DNA of 64,000 nucleotides from assembly GCA_017475555.1 (NCBI GenBank), contig JAFVFL010000007.1, positions 41,353 to 105,352 on the forward strand. Reading direction: 5' to 3'. The DNA comes from Ruminococcus sp. (GTDB lineage Bacteria > Bacillota > Clostridia > Oscillospirales > Ruminococcaceae). The notes under the pieces are model-generated. The model was not told the DNA's origin, made no database searches, and saw only the letters and a program-made list of their open reading frames with translations. Shown in pieces: positions 25,088 through 32,819 of the stretch. The position numbers and the translations under genes are program-made. Within the stretch, counting starts at the first letter, position 1; each line of letters starts with the position of its first letter.

Positions 25088-26293
25088 ATGTCCAACAAAA
25101 CATCATCTTCAAAGATCGGAAGAGCCTATGCTCTTGCCGGTATACTTCTCTTTGCGGTCTGCCTTGCAAACGGACTTCTCCTGAACATAATCTACGTGAA
25201 CAGCCGCAACCTCTACAACAGGAACATGGAGTCTATCCAGCACATGAGCACGATCAACGATGAGCTTTCAAATGTAAACGAGAACGTGCTGCTCGTTGTT
25301 TCGCAGCTTTTCATCGACGCAGGAGTCGATCCCCTCGCTGAGATACAGAATTCCTTCAACGTTATCCGTGAGGAGGAGAAGGCGTTCGAGGAGACTGAGG
25401 GTCACACCGCTATCGAGGAGAGACGCTATAATCAGGCAAAGCTCGCTATCGAATCCTACGACCAGATACTCCTTGAGCAGATACCGCTGTATGAGAACGG
25501 AGACTTCTCGACCGCACGCTCGATCTACGTCCAGGAGGTAATACCGCTCCAGAACTGTGCCACTGAGATGCTCATGGCAACTATCGAGATAGGCTCACGC
25601 AACGCTGCGGACAGCCTCTACCAGAACGCAATGTTCCACGGTATCGGTCAGCTCATACTCATAGGACTTTTCCTTCTCGGCGAGGCTGCGATCTTCTTCG
25701 CTTCATCAAGAGCAAAGAAAGCCAATGCCGAGATCGAGCAGAAGCAGGATCAGCTTGCTGCCGCCGGAAAGAGACTTGAGCATTCACAGAAGCGTGTACA
25801 GGATATCGCCAATACCAATATCCTTACCGGACTCAGGAACCGCTATGCCCTTGAGACTGACATAAGCGACAGGCTTGAAACGGATCAGTTCAATATCGGC
25901 GTATTCGACCTTGACAACTTCCGCTCGATAAACGATACATACGGCTATGAATTCGGTGATGAGTACCTCGCACAGATGGCTGACAGGCTGAAGGATACCT
26001 ACGGCAGTATCGCCGACATCTACAACATAACCGGAAATGAGTTCTGCTTCGTATTCCACAGCGATGTGCCCGATGTACAGGCTCAGAACACGGCAGAAAA
26101 GATACGTGCCACCATGTCCGAGACATACGATATCCTCGGCACAGGCATACAGCTCTCCGCTTCGGGCAGCATTTACCACTACCTGCCCAATGACAGTCTC
26201 AATATCAACGCTCTGCTCGTAAAGCTCGACACAACTATGCGTCAGGCGAAGATGAGCGGCGGCGGAAAGGTTTACGCAGTAACAAGCATATAA
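25088..26293 (+). CDS. Membrane sensor with degenerate GGDEF domain
   Basis: 401 residues. First membrane helix about 12-35; a helical extracytoplasmic sensor of about 150 residues resembling four-helix-bundle (4HB_MCP-like) modules; second helix about 186-206; a coiled linker (EIEQKQDQLAAAGKRLEHSQK); then a GGDEF-fold domain (about 245-400). The metal segment is DLDNFRSIND, but the signature is TGNEF instead of GG(D/E)EF, so cyclase activity is doubtful and it may act as a c-di-GMP/GTP sensor or pseudo-enzyme. It sits between the sugar-binding and OmpA-domain genes, suggesting it reads ligand-bound binding protein. Confidence 0.85.
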   Translation: MSNKTSSSKIGRAYALAGILLFAVCLANGLLLNIIYVNSRNLYNRNMESIQHMSTINDELSNVNENVLLVVSQLFIDAGVDPLAEIQNSFNVIREEEKAFEETEGHTAIEERRYNQAKLAIESYDQILLEQIPLYENGDFSTARSIYVQEVIPLQNCATEMLMATIEIGSRNAADSLYQNAMFHGIGQLILIGLFLLGEAAIFFASSRAKKANAEIEQKQDQLAAAGKRLEHSQKRVQDIANTNILTGLRNRYALETDISDRLETDQFNIGVFDLDNFRSINDTYGYEFGDEYLAQMADRLKDTYGSIADIYNITGNEFCFVFHSDVPDVQAQNTAEKIRATMSETYDILGTGIQLSASGSIYHYLPNDSLNINALLVKLDTTMRQAKMSGGGKVYAVTSI

Positions 26294-26317
26294 AAGACAC
26301 ATAAAGGAATGGTGGAT

Positions 26318-27913
26318 ATGGATATCATGAAGAAGGCTCTCGCAGTTGTTGTCTCCGCTGCAATGGCTGCCGGTCTGTCCGGCTGTGCAGCCAAGGACGT
26401 GCTCTGGGGCGAAGCTCCGCAGACGGAATATTCAGAGGACGAAGGCACAAGTGACACCATAGAGACTGACGAAGAGGAAACAGAGGCAGCAGAGGAAGCG
26501 GCCGGGGCGGCACAGGAAAATGATACAGACAGTGAGGACGCCGCAGACAGCCACGCAATATCAGATATCGACCCGGACGCAGCTGAGGTGTACGTAGCCG
26601 ATGCCGGTGCTGCTCTCGCTGAAACGGAGTACACATCGGAATGCCTGTACGGAAGATATACCGCTGATACTGAAAAGCTCAACAATCAGGCTATGATAAG
26701 CAGCTACAGCGGCAGCTTTGACGACCCGGCAGGCGGTATGACGCTTATCGCCCTGCCCTACAAATTCGAGGCGGGTCCGCACTCCAATGTCACCACCCTT
26801 AACTATGTCCCCGGTCATAACTGGGTGAACCTGTACCTTGTGGACGCTGCCGGGGCAGATCATACGCTCCAGGCATCGTATGAGGTGAAGGACGGAAAGC
26901 TGCTCGTTCAGCCTGTAGCCTACAGCAGCTATGACAGCGACACAAAGCAGCTTGACTACGCCCTCAGTGATACCATACTTGAATACGGTATCGCTTTCAG
27001 CGGCACCTCAATTGAACTTTCATACAATGACGAGAGCATAACGCTGTATGCAAGCGATATCCTCAGCGGCAGCGGCGTTTCGCTCTCGGACAGCAGCCTG
27101 AAGGCAGACTCCGAGCCGCTTGCCGGGATAGAAAAGCTCAATATATCCGGCGGTACCGGCACTGTGACCGCAGACGGCACCGAGTATCCATGCTCCGCAA
27201 GCTTCAGCTCTGACGGACTTGCGACGCTCATGTGGTCGGATAAGATCGTACAGGCGGCGTACTTCTGCTGCGGAAGCGACGGCATAATATTCACCGACGG
27301 CAGCAAAAACTATGTATACACCGCTAAATCATGGGATCTTTACGCCTCCGGAGTTACTGCTAACCTCGCAGCCGGTGACGAGGACAAGCTGAGTGAGATG
27401 ACCGAGGAGGAGATCACTGCGATAGCAAACCGCAGCGATCAGCTCTATGACGATCTCAACGCTGCCTTTGAACAGGCTGGCATAAATGCACAGATAAACA
27501 AGGAGACCGGAGAGATCGCTCTCGATTCAGTAGTGCTCTTCGATCTTGGAAAATCTGACGTTTCTGATGAGGGTAAGGAATTTATCAACAAATTCATGCA
27601 GGCATACACATCAGTAATATTCAGCGACGAGTATAAGGGCTTCATATCGCAGATAATGGTCGAGGGACATACCGACCAGAACGGCGGATATGACTACAAT
27701 ATGGAGCTTTCAAAGGCAAGAGCTGACAGCGTAAGGAGCTACTGCCTGAGCAGCGATACCGGGCTAAGCCATGAGTACACCGAGCGGCTCAACGGACTTC
27801 TCACCTCCGTCGGTTATTCCTACGACGTACCGGTGCTCAACGATGACGGCAGCGTGAACAATTCCGCAAGCCGGAGAGTATCGTTCAGATTCCTTATAAA
27901 TATCGACCAGTAA
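26318..27913 (+). CDS. OmpA-domain lipoprotein
   Basis: 531 residues from ATG 26318 (AAGGA 9-10 nt upstream; another in-frame ATG lies 9 nt after). The signal peptide has lipobox AGLSGC. A strongly acidic Glu/Asp/Ala-rich linker (about 35-85) is followed by a beta-rich middle with no recognised family (about 95-340) and a C-terminal OmpA-like peptidoglycan-binding domain (about 400-531): VLFDLGKSDVSDEGK, IMVEGHTDQNG, LSKARADSVRSYC and a final NSASRRVSFRF. It probably tethers the membrane surface to peptidoglycan. Third gene of the sugar-binding/GGDEF operon, ending at a terminator. Confidence 0.85.
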   Translation: MDIMKKALAVVVSAAMAAGLSGCAAKDVLWGEAPQTEYSEDEGTSDTIETDEEETEAAEEAAGAAQENDTDSEDAADSHAISDIDPDAAEVYVADAGAALAETEYTSECLYGRYTADTEKLNNQAMISSYSGSFDDPAGGMTLIALPYKFEAGPHSNVTTLNYVPGHNWVNLYLVDAAGADHTLQASYEVKDGKLLVQPVAYSSYDSDTKQLDYALSDTILEYGIAFSGTSIELSYNDESITLYASDILSGSGVSLSDSSLKADSEPLAGIEKLNISGGTGTVTADGTEYPCSASFSSDGLATLMWSDKIVQAAYFCCGSDGIIFTDGSKNYVYTAKSWDLYASGVTANLAAGDEDKLSEMTEEEITAIANRSDQLYDDLNAAFEQAGINAQINKETGEIALDSVVLFDLGKSDVSDEGKEFINKFMQAYTSVIFSDEYKGFISQIMVEGHTDQNGGYDYNMELSKARADSVRSYCLSSDTGLSHEYTERLNGLLTSVGYSYDVPVLNDDGSVNNSASRRVSFRFLINIDQ

Positions 27914-27921
27914 CGGTTCAT

Positions 27922-27957
27922 ATGCGGCAGAGATATAAAGTCCTGCCGCATTTTTTT
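27922..27957 (+). terminator. Rho-independent terminator
   Basis: ATGCGGCAG/CTGCCGCAT stem followed by seven T, directly after the OmpA-domain gene. Confidence 0.9.
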
Positions 27958-27977
27958 GGCAAATCTTCAAATACCGG

Positions 27978-28006
27978 TTGAAATTTCGTCTCAGCCGTGG
28001 TATAAT
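27978..28006 (+). promoter_or_regulatory. Promoter of the hydroxyacid dehydrogenase/proBA operon
   Basis: TTGAAA (27978-27983), 17 nt, TGG-TATAAT (28001-28006). Confidence 0.78.
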
Positions 28007-28101
28007 TAGAGAACAGACACATCACGGCTTTGCTGTACGCCGTAAGGACAGCACTGTATCTTCAATAGCAACTGCAACAGCTGATACAGACAGGAGTAAA
28101 T

Positions 28102-28494
28102 ATGCTTTCAGAATACACCCTGCTGATGACACAGTCCGCTGATGCGGAAAATCCGGGGCTTTTCCCGTTTCCGTTCACAATGCACGTAGTTTTCTGTGCC
28201 ATCGCACTCGTTTTCTTCCTTTTCAGATTTTCGTCGGACAAAAAGCCGTATCAGCTGATATTCGCAATAGCTGTACCGTTTTCGCTTCTGCTCTGGATAT
28301 CCAGCAGCCGGACTTTATTCTATATCGTCGGTGCAGCCGAGCTTATATTTGTGCTTGCGGCTCTGCTGACTTCCGTTTTCTGCAAGCCGAAAACAGCTGC
28401 TGAAACGGCAGCAAATACTGAAACGGCAGAGAGTGCTGAAGCGGCTGTAGCTGAGCCTGAAAAGCAGGAAAACAGCGGGGAACAGGAAGAATGA
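28102..28494 (+). CDS. Small multi-pass membrane protein of unknown function
   Basis: 130 residues with three hydrophobic segments (about 23-42, 50-67, 70-92) and an Ala/Glu/Thr-rich cytoplasmic-looking tail. ATG 28102 follows CAGGAG. Its stop overlaps the start of the dehydrogenase gene (ATGA), so the two are translationally coupled, and it opens the proBA operon. No family recognised. Confidence 0.75.
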   Translation: MLSEYTLLMTQSADAENPGLFPFPFTMHVVFCAIALVFFLFRFSSDKKPYQLIFAIAVPFSLLLWISSSRTLFYIVGAAELIFVLAALLTSVFCKPKTAAETAANTETAESAEAAVAEPEKQENSGEQEE

Positions 28495-29441
28495 AGATAG
28501 CTGTACTCGACTGGCAGACTGTCAGCGTAAACGGCGATATCCCGACAACTCAGCTTGAGAGCTTCGGCGAGGTAAGGGTGATACCAATGACCGCACCGGA
28601 GGATACAGCCGATAATATCGCTGATGCAGATATCGTGCTGTGCAACAAGGTGCTGATAACGCCGGAGGTAATGGATTCGTGCCCGGATCTGAAATACATC
28701 GGGCTTTTTGCGACCGGCTACAACAATGTTGATATCGAATATGCCGCAAGCAAGGGCATTCCGGTCTGCAACGCCGGTGAATATTCCACAAATGCCGTCG
28801 CACAGCAGACCTTTGCCTATATCCTCGACCATTTCAGCCGCATAAGAGACTACGATACCGCAGTAAAGAACGGCGAATGGGAGCGTTCGCCCTCGTTTTC
28901 GTATTTTCCGATACCGACCGGCGAGCTTTCCGGGAGGACGCTCGGAATTGTCGGCTACGGCTCTATAGGACGGCGTGTCGCAGACATAGCGGCTGCATTC
29001 GGAATGGATATCGTCATATCCACAAGAACTGCACCGCAGCATTGCCCCTATGAGGTCACTGACCTTTACACAGCAGCCTCACGTGCGGATGTGCTCACGT
29101 TCCACTGTCCTCTGACTTCTCAGACAAGGGGCATGGTGAATGCTGAGCTTCTTGACCATATGAAGCCGGAGGCAGTATTGATAAATACCTCAAGAGGCGG
29201 AGTCGTGAACGAGGCAGACCTTGCCGCTGCACTCCGCTCCGGGAAAATAGCTGCTGCGTACCTCGATGTGCTTGAAAAAGAGCCTATGTCACCCGATACT
29301 CCGCTGAAAAACGCACCTAACTGCACGATAACTCCCCACACAGCATGGGCAGCATACGAGACAAGGAGCCGGCTTGTGGATATCGTTTGCAGCAATATAC
29401 GTGCATGGCTCGGCGGCAGCCCGGCAAATAAAGTAAACTGA
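28491..29441 (+). CDS. D-2-hydroxyacid dehydrogenase (glycerate/hydroxypyruvate type)
   Basis: 316 residues, NAD-dependent 2-hydroxyacid dehydrogenase family. The substrate-domain segment is GLFATGYNNVDIEYA. The Rossmann signature is GIVGYGSIGRRVAD (GxGxxGR) and the catalytic Arg lies in INTSRGGVVNEADL. The Glu is in DVLEKEP and the His in ITPHTAWAAYE, so all catalytic residues are present. Sequence style is closest to glycerate/hydroxypyruvate reductases, but the substrate cannot be fixed. Co-transcribed with proB and proA. Confidence 0.9.
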   Translation: MKIAVLDWQTVSVNGDIPTTQLESFGEVRVIPMTAPEDTADNIADADIVLCNKVLITPEVMDSCPDLKYIGLFATGYNNVDIEYAASKGIPVCNAGEYSTNAVAQQTFAYILDHFSRIRDYDTAVKNGEWERSPSFSYFPIPTGELSGRTLGIVGYGSIGRRVADIAAAFGMDIVISTRTAPQHCPYEVTDLYTAASRADVLTFHCPLTSQTRGMVNAELLDHMKPEAVLINTSRGGVVNEADLAAALRSGKIAAAYLDVLEKEPMSPDTPLKNAPNCTITPHTAWAAYETRSRLVDIVCSNIRAWLGGSPANKVN

Positions 29442-29454
29442 AAGAAGAAAAGCT

Positions 29455-30258
29455 ATGAATGATAGAAAAATATCAGACAAGCAGCGGATAGTCATAAAGC
29501 TCGGTACGTCCACGCTCGCACACAAGACCGGAAAGCTGAATATCCGCCGCATGACAAACCTCGTCAGGGTCATATCCGACCTCCACAACTCCGGCAGAGA
29601 CATAATCATCGTTTCCTCCGGTGCTCAGGGGCTTGGCTCCGGAAAGCTCGGACTGCGTGAGAAGCCAAAGGATATCAGAATGAAGCAGGCTGTTGCCGCT
29701 ATCGGACAATGTGAGCTTATGCACATCTACGACAATATGTTCGAGAAATACAGCATAACCGTGGCACAGATACTTCTCACAAAAATGATAATCAACAACC
29801 CAAATCACTGTGCGAACTTCAAGAACACGATAGAGAGCCTTATGGGGCTTGGCGTTATACCGATTGTAAATGAAAACGACGCTATCGCCATTGATGAGCT
29901 GGAGCTTGAGATAGGCGAGAATGACTCGCTGTCCGCACTCGTGGCTCAGCTCGCAGGAGCTGATCTGCTGCTGATCCTCTCGGATATCGACGGGCTTTAC
30001 AGTGATGACCCGCGCTCAAATCCGGATGCTGAAAGAATAATGGTCGTGGACGAGATAACGCCCGAAATAGAGCGTATAGCAGGCGGTGCAGGAACAAGTC
30101 TCGGAACAGGCGGTATGACAACGAAGATAAGTGCTGCAAAAATTGCGACAGAAGCCGGCATAGACATGGTGATAATGAACGGCAGGGATCCGGAAAAGCT
30201 CTATGACCTCTTTGAGGACAAGGAGATAGGAACGATATTCAGGGCGAATAAAAAATAA
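29455..30258 (+). CDS. proB: Glutamate 5-kinase
   Basis: First step of proline synthesis: phosphorylates glutamate to gamma-glutamyl phosphate. 267 residues, the short form without a C-terminal PUA domain. Amino-acid-kinase motifs: VIKLGTSTL, VSSGAQGLG, PIVNENDAIA, LLILSDIDGLYSDDPR and GTGGMTTKISAA. It is followed 14 nt later by proA, the next enzyme, as usual. Confidence 0.96.
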   Translation: MNDRKISDKQRIVIKLGTSTLAHKTGKLNIRRMTNLVRVISDLHNSGRDIIIVSSGAQGLGSGKLGLREKPKDIRMKQAVAAIGQCELMHIYDNMFEKYSITVAQILLTKMIINNPNHCANFKNTIESLMGLGVIPIVNENDAIAIDELELEIGENDSLSALVAQLAGADLLLILSDIDGLYSDDPRSNPDAERIMVVDEITPEIERIAGGAGTSLGTGGMTTKISAAKIATEAGIDMVIMNGRDPEKLYDLFEDKEIGTIFRANKK

Positions 30259-30272
30259 CGAGGTGTATAATT

Positions 30273-31520
30273 ATGGGCTACACAGAAGAGCTTGGAATAA
30301 AGGCAAGAGCTGCTGAGACAGCTATCGCAGCTGCATCGTCAGAGCTGAAAAACAAGGCACTCGCAGCTATCGCACAGGCACTCATCAGTGAGCAGTCTGC
30401 CATAATCAGCGAGAACGCAAAGGACCTTGCCGCAGCAAAGGAAAACGGTATGTCAGAGTCCATGCAGGACAGGCTGCGTCTTGATGAGAAGCGTATCGCA
30501 GGAATGGCTGACGGCGTAAGGGAGCTTATCGCTATGACCGACCCGATAGGTCAGGTGACAGACGGCTTCACCCGCCCGAACGGTCTGAGGATAATCAAGG
30601 TACGTGCTCCGCTCGGAGTTATCGGGATAATATTTGAATCACGCCCGAATGTTACAGTTGATGCCGCTGCACTCTGCCTGAAGGCTGGAAATGCGGTGAT
30701 ACTCAAGGGCGGCAAGGAGGCAATAAACTCCAACAAGTGCCTCGGTGCTATCATGCGTGCGGCTGTGGAGAGGGCTGGTCTGCCGGCGGATATTATACAG
30801 GTAGTAGAGAATACCTCCCGTGAGACTACGACTGAGCTGATGAAGCTCAGCGGCTATATCGACGTTCTTATCCCAAGAGGAAGTGCAAGGCTGATACAGG
30901 CTGTTGTCAATAACGCCACTGTCCCGGTCATTGAGACGGGTGCAGGAAACTGCCATGTGTACGTTGACGCCTCTGCCGATATAGCTATGGCTGCGGACAT
31001 AACCGACAACGCAAAGACACAGCGTCCGTCTGTCTGCAACGCTATAGAGAGCCTGCTCGTCCACAAGGATATCGCTGAGGGATTTCTCCCGGTGATCGCT
31101 GAACGCTTCAAGGCTCATGATGTAAAGATATACGGCTGCGACAGAACACGGGCTATACTTGGCGAGAGCGTTCTGCCGGCAACTGAGACTGAGTACGCAA
31201 CAGAGTTCAATGACTATGTGATCGCAGTAAAGGTAGTGGATTCGATAGACGAGGCTATCGCACACATAAGGAAGTACAGCACACGCCATTCTGAGTGCAT
31301 TGTCACACGCTCGCTCGAAAGTGCTGAGAAATTCCAGAAGGAGGTCGATGCGGCTGCGGTTTACGTGAACGCCTCGACACGCTTCACTGACGGCGGTGAG
31401 TTCGGCTTCGGTGCGGAGATAGGTATTTCTACACAGAAGCTCCACGCAAGAGGCCCTATGGGACTGACGGAGCTGACTACCTTCAAGTATCTCATAAACG
31501 GCTGCGGTCAGATAAGATAA
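30273..31520 (+). CDS. proA: Glutamate-5-semialdehyde dehydrogenase (gamma-glutamyl phosphate reductase)
   Basis: 415 residues, usual length. Reduces gamma-glutamyl phosphate with NADPH to glutamate semialdehyde, which cyclises toward proline. Motifs: PLGVIGIIFESRPNVT, GNAVILKGGKEA, PRGSARLI and VYVNASTRFTDGGEFGFGAEIGIS; the catalytic Cys lies in KTQRPSVCNAIESL. Works with the preceding proB; proC is not in the window. Confidence 0.96.
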   Translation: MGYTEELGIKARAAETAIAAASSELKNKALAAIAQALISEQSAIISENAKDLAAAKENGMSESMQDRLRLDEKRIAGMADGVRELIAMTDPIGQVTDGFTRPNGLRIIKVRAPLGVIGIIFESRPNVTVDAAALCLKAGNAVILKGGKEAINSNKCLGAIMRAAVERAGLPADIIQVVENTSRETTTELMKLSGYIDVLIPRGSARLIQAVVNNATVPVIETGAGNCHVYVDASADIAMAADITDNAKTQRPSVCNAIESLLVHKDIAEGFLPVIAERFKAHDVKIYGCDRTRAILGESVLPATETEYATEFNDYVIAVKVVDSIDEAIAHIRKYSTRHSECIVTRSLESAEKFQKEVDAAAVYVNASTRFTDGGEFGFGAEIGISTQKLHARGPMGLTELTTFKYLINGCGQIR

Positions 31521-31532
31521 CCGGAGGAGATA

Positions 31533-32663
31533 ATGCAGGACAACAACGATATATTTGAAGCCTTAGGGCTTGGAAAGGACTCCGGCTCTCAGAAGCATGG
31601 GGTCAGCTCCGCAGATGTTGATGATCTGCTGACTCAGCTCAGCAGCAGCCACGATGACGAAGCGTCAAGAGCTGCAAGAGCTGCGATAGAGGCTGCACGT
31701 GCGAGAAAAAAAACGGAAGCCACACCTGAACCGGAGCCGGAAGCGGTACCTGAGCCGGCAGCGGAAACGCCCCCTGAGGAGACACCGGAGACTGTTCCGG
31801 AGACTGTTCCGGAAACTGTTCCGGCAATGGCGGCATATACGGAGCCTGAGCAGCCGGATATCCCGGAAAATGTGCAGGAGAGCACACAGGAAGAGCCTGA
31901 GCTCCCGGAAAAGCCGGCTGAAAAGAAAAAAAAGCCCGGTATACTGACACAGATCCTTGATGAAGACCCGGAGGAGCTCGTCAGCACACGTAAAAGCTCC
32001 GCAGGCAGCGAAAAGCAGGGCGGCAGCCTTAAAAGGACGCTCTACGCCATAGCAGGTATGCTGTTTTCAGTGCTTGCGTGCATAGGGCTTGTGTCGCTCA
32101 TCTACCTCGGCAGCAGGGTCTTTGGCAGTCTCAGCTCCGGAGATGTGAGAAAGCAGAGCCTCGAAAGGACAGTATATCCGGCTGTTATAATGGATATCCC
32201 GTCATTCAGCTCCCCTTCTGAGCTGACATCAGAGCAGATAATAACCGCAGCTGTGTGGTCGCTGCTCATGGACGAGGACGCAGTTTCGCGCTATACTCCG
32301 ACCTTCGACGTTATAACTGTCCCGGCTGTCGATATCGAGAGCTGTGCGGTAAAGCTGTTCGGCAGCGGTATACCGGCAATCGAGCACACCACCGCCGGTC
32401 CCTCGAACGCCCGGTTCTACTACGTCGAGGAAACTAAATCCTACAATATCCCGCTCCGTCCGGTGACGTTCACCTATTCTCCTGAGATACGCTCTGTATC
32501 ACGCAGCGGGAATGAGTATACCCTCGATGTTGACTACATCGACGAGCTGCCGGAGTGGATAGATAAAACCAGCTCTAAATCAGTGCAGTTCGTGGTCGCT
32601 GAGACGAATGACGGCTTTCAGATAAAGTCAATGAGCGTAATATCGGAGAACGGTTCGCTGTAA
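31533..32663 (+). CDS. Single-pass membrane protein with long Pro/Glu linker
   Basis: 376 residues. A short conserved-looking N-terminus (DIFEALGLGK; VDDLLTQL) precedes a disordered Pro/Glu/Thr-rich tract (about 55-135, including three short VPET repeats) and a basic KKKK patch. One membrane helix (about 171-193) leads to an extracytoplasmic domain of about 180 residues with no recognised family. It follows proA by 12 nt with GGAGGAG ahead of the ATG. The topology resembles envelope proteins that join a cytoplasmic flexible arm to an outer domain. Function unknown. Confidence 0.72.
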   Translation: MQDNNDIFEALGLGKDSGSQKHGVSSADVDDLLTQLSSSHDDEASRAARAAIEAARARKKTEATPEPEPEAVPEPAAETPPEETPETVPETVPETVPAMAAYTEPEQPDIPENVQESTQEEPELPEKPAEKKKKPGILTQILDEDPEELVSTRKSSAGSEKQGGSLKRTLYAIAGMLFSVLACIGLVSLIYLGSRVFGSLSSGDVRKQSLERTVYPAVIMDIPSFSSPSELTSEQIITAAVWSLLMDEDAVSRYTPTFDVITVPAVDIESCAVKLFGSGIPAIEHTTAGPSNARFYYVEETKSYNIPLRPVTFTYSPEIRSVSRSGNEYTLDVDYIDELPEWIDKTSSKSVQFVVAETNDGFQIKSMSVISENGSL

Positions 32664-32668
32664 AGCAC

Positions 32669-32697
32669 TTGACAATTTCCGAAATGTATAGTATATT
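32669..32697 (+). promoter_or_regulatory. Promoter of the first GH9 cellulase
   Basis: TTGACA (32669-32674), 17 nt, TATATT (32692-32697). A leader of about 115 nt follows, containing GTATGA..TCATAC enclosing ACAGCA/TGCTGT (32702-32737) and a GTCTG/CAGAC stem. Confidence 0.75.
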
Positions 32698-32819
32698 TAA
32701 AGTATGAAACAGCATTTGCTGTGAAATATCATACGGGGTATTCTGTCTGCTTCCGGTAAAAAAATATCCTCCGGTCGCTTCTGCACAGACATAACGCTCC
32801 GCAGAGAGGGGTAATATTT

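Noticed and set aside
27978..29441. Serine biosynthesis serA
   Set aside because: The dehydrogenase lacks an ACT/regulatory domain and its motifs are closer to glycerate/hydroxypyruvate reductases.
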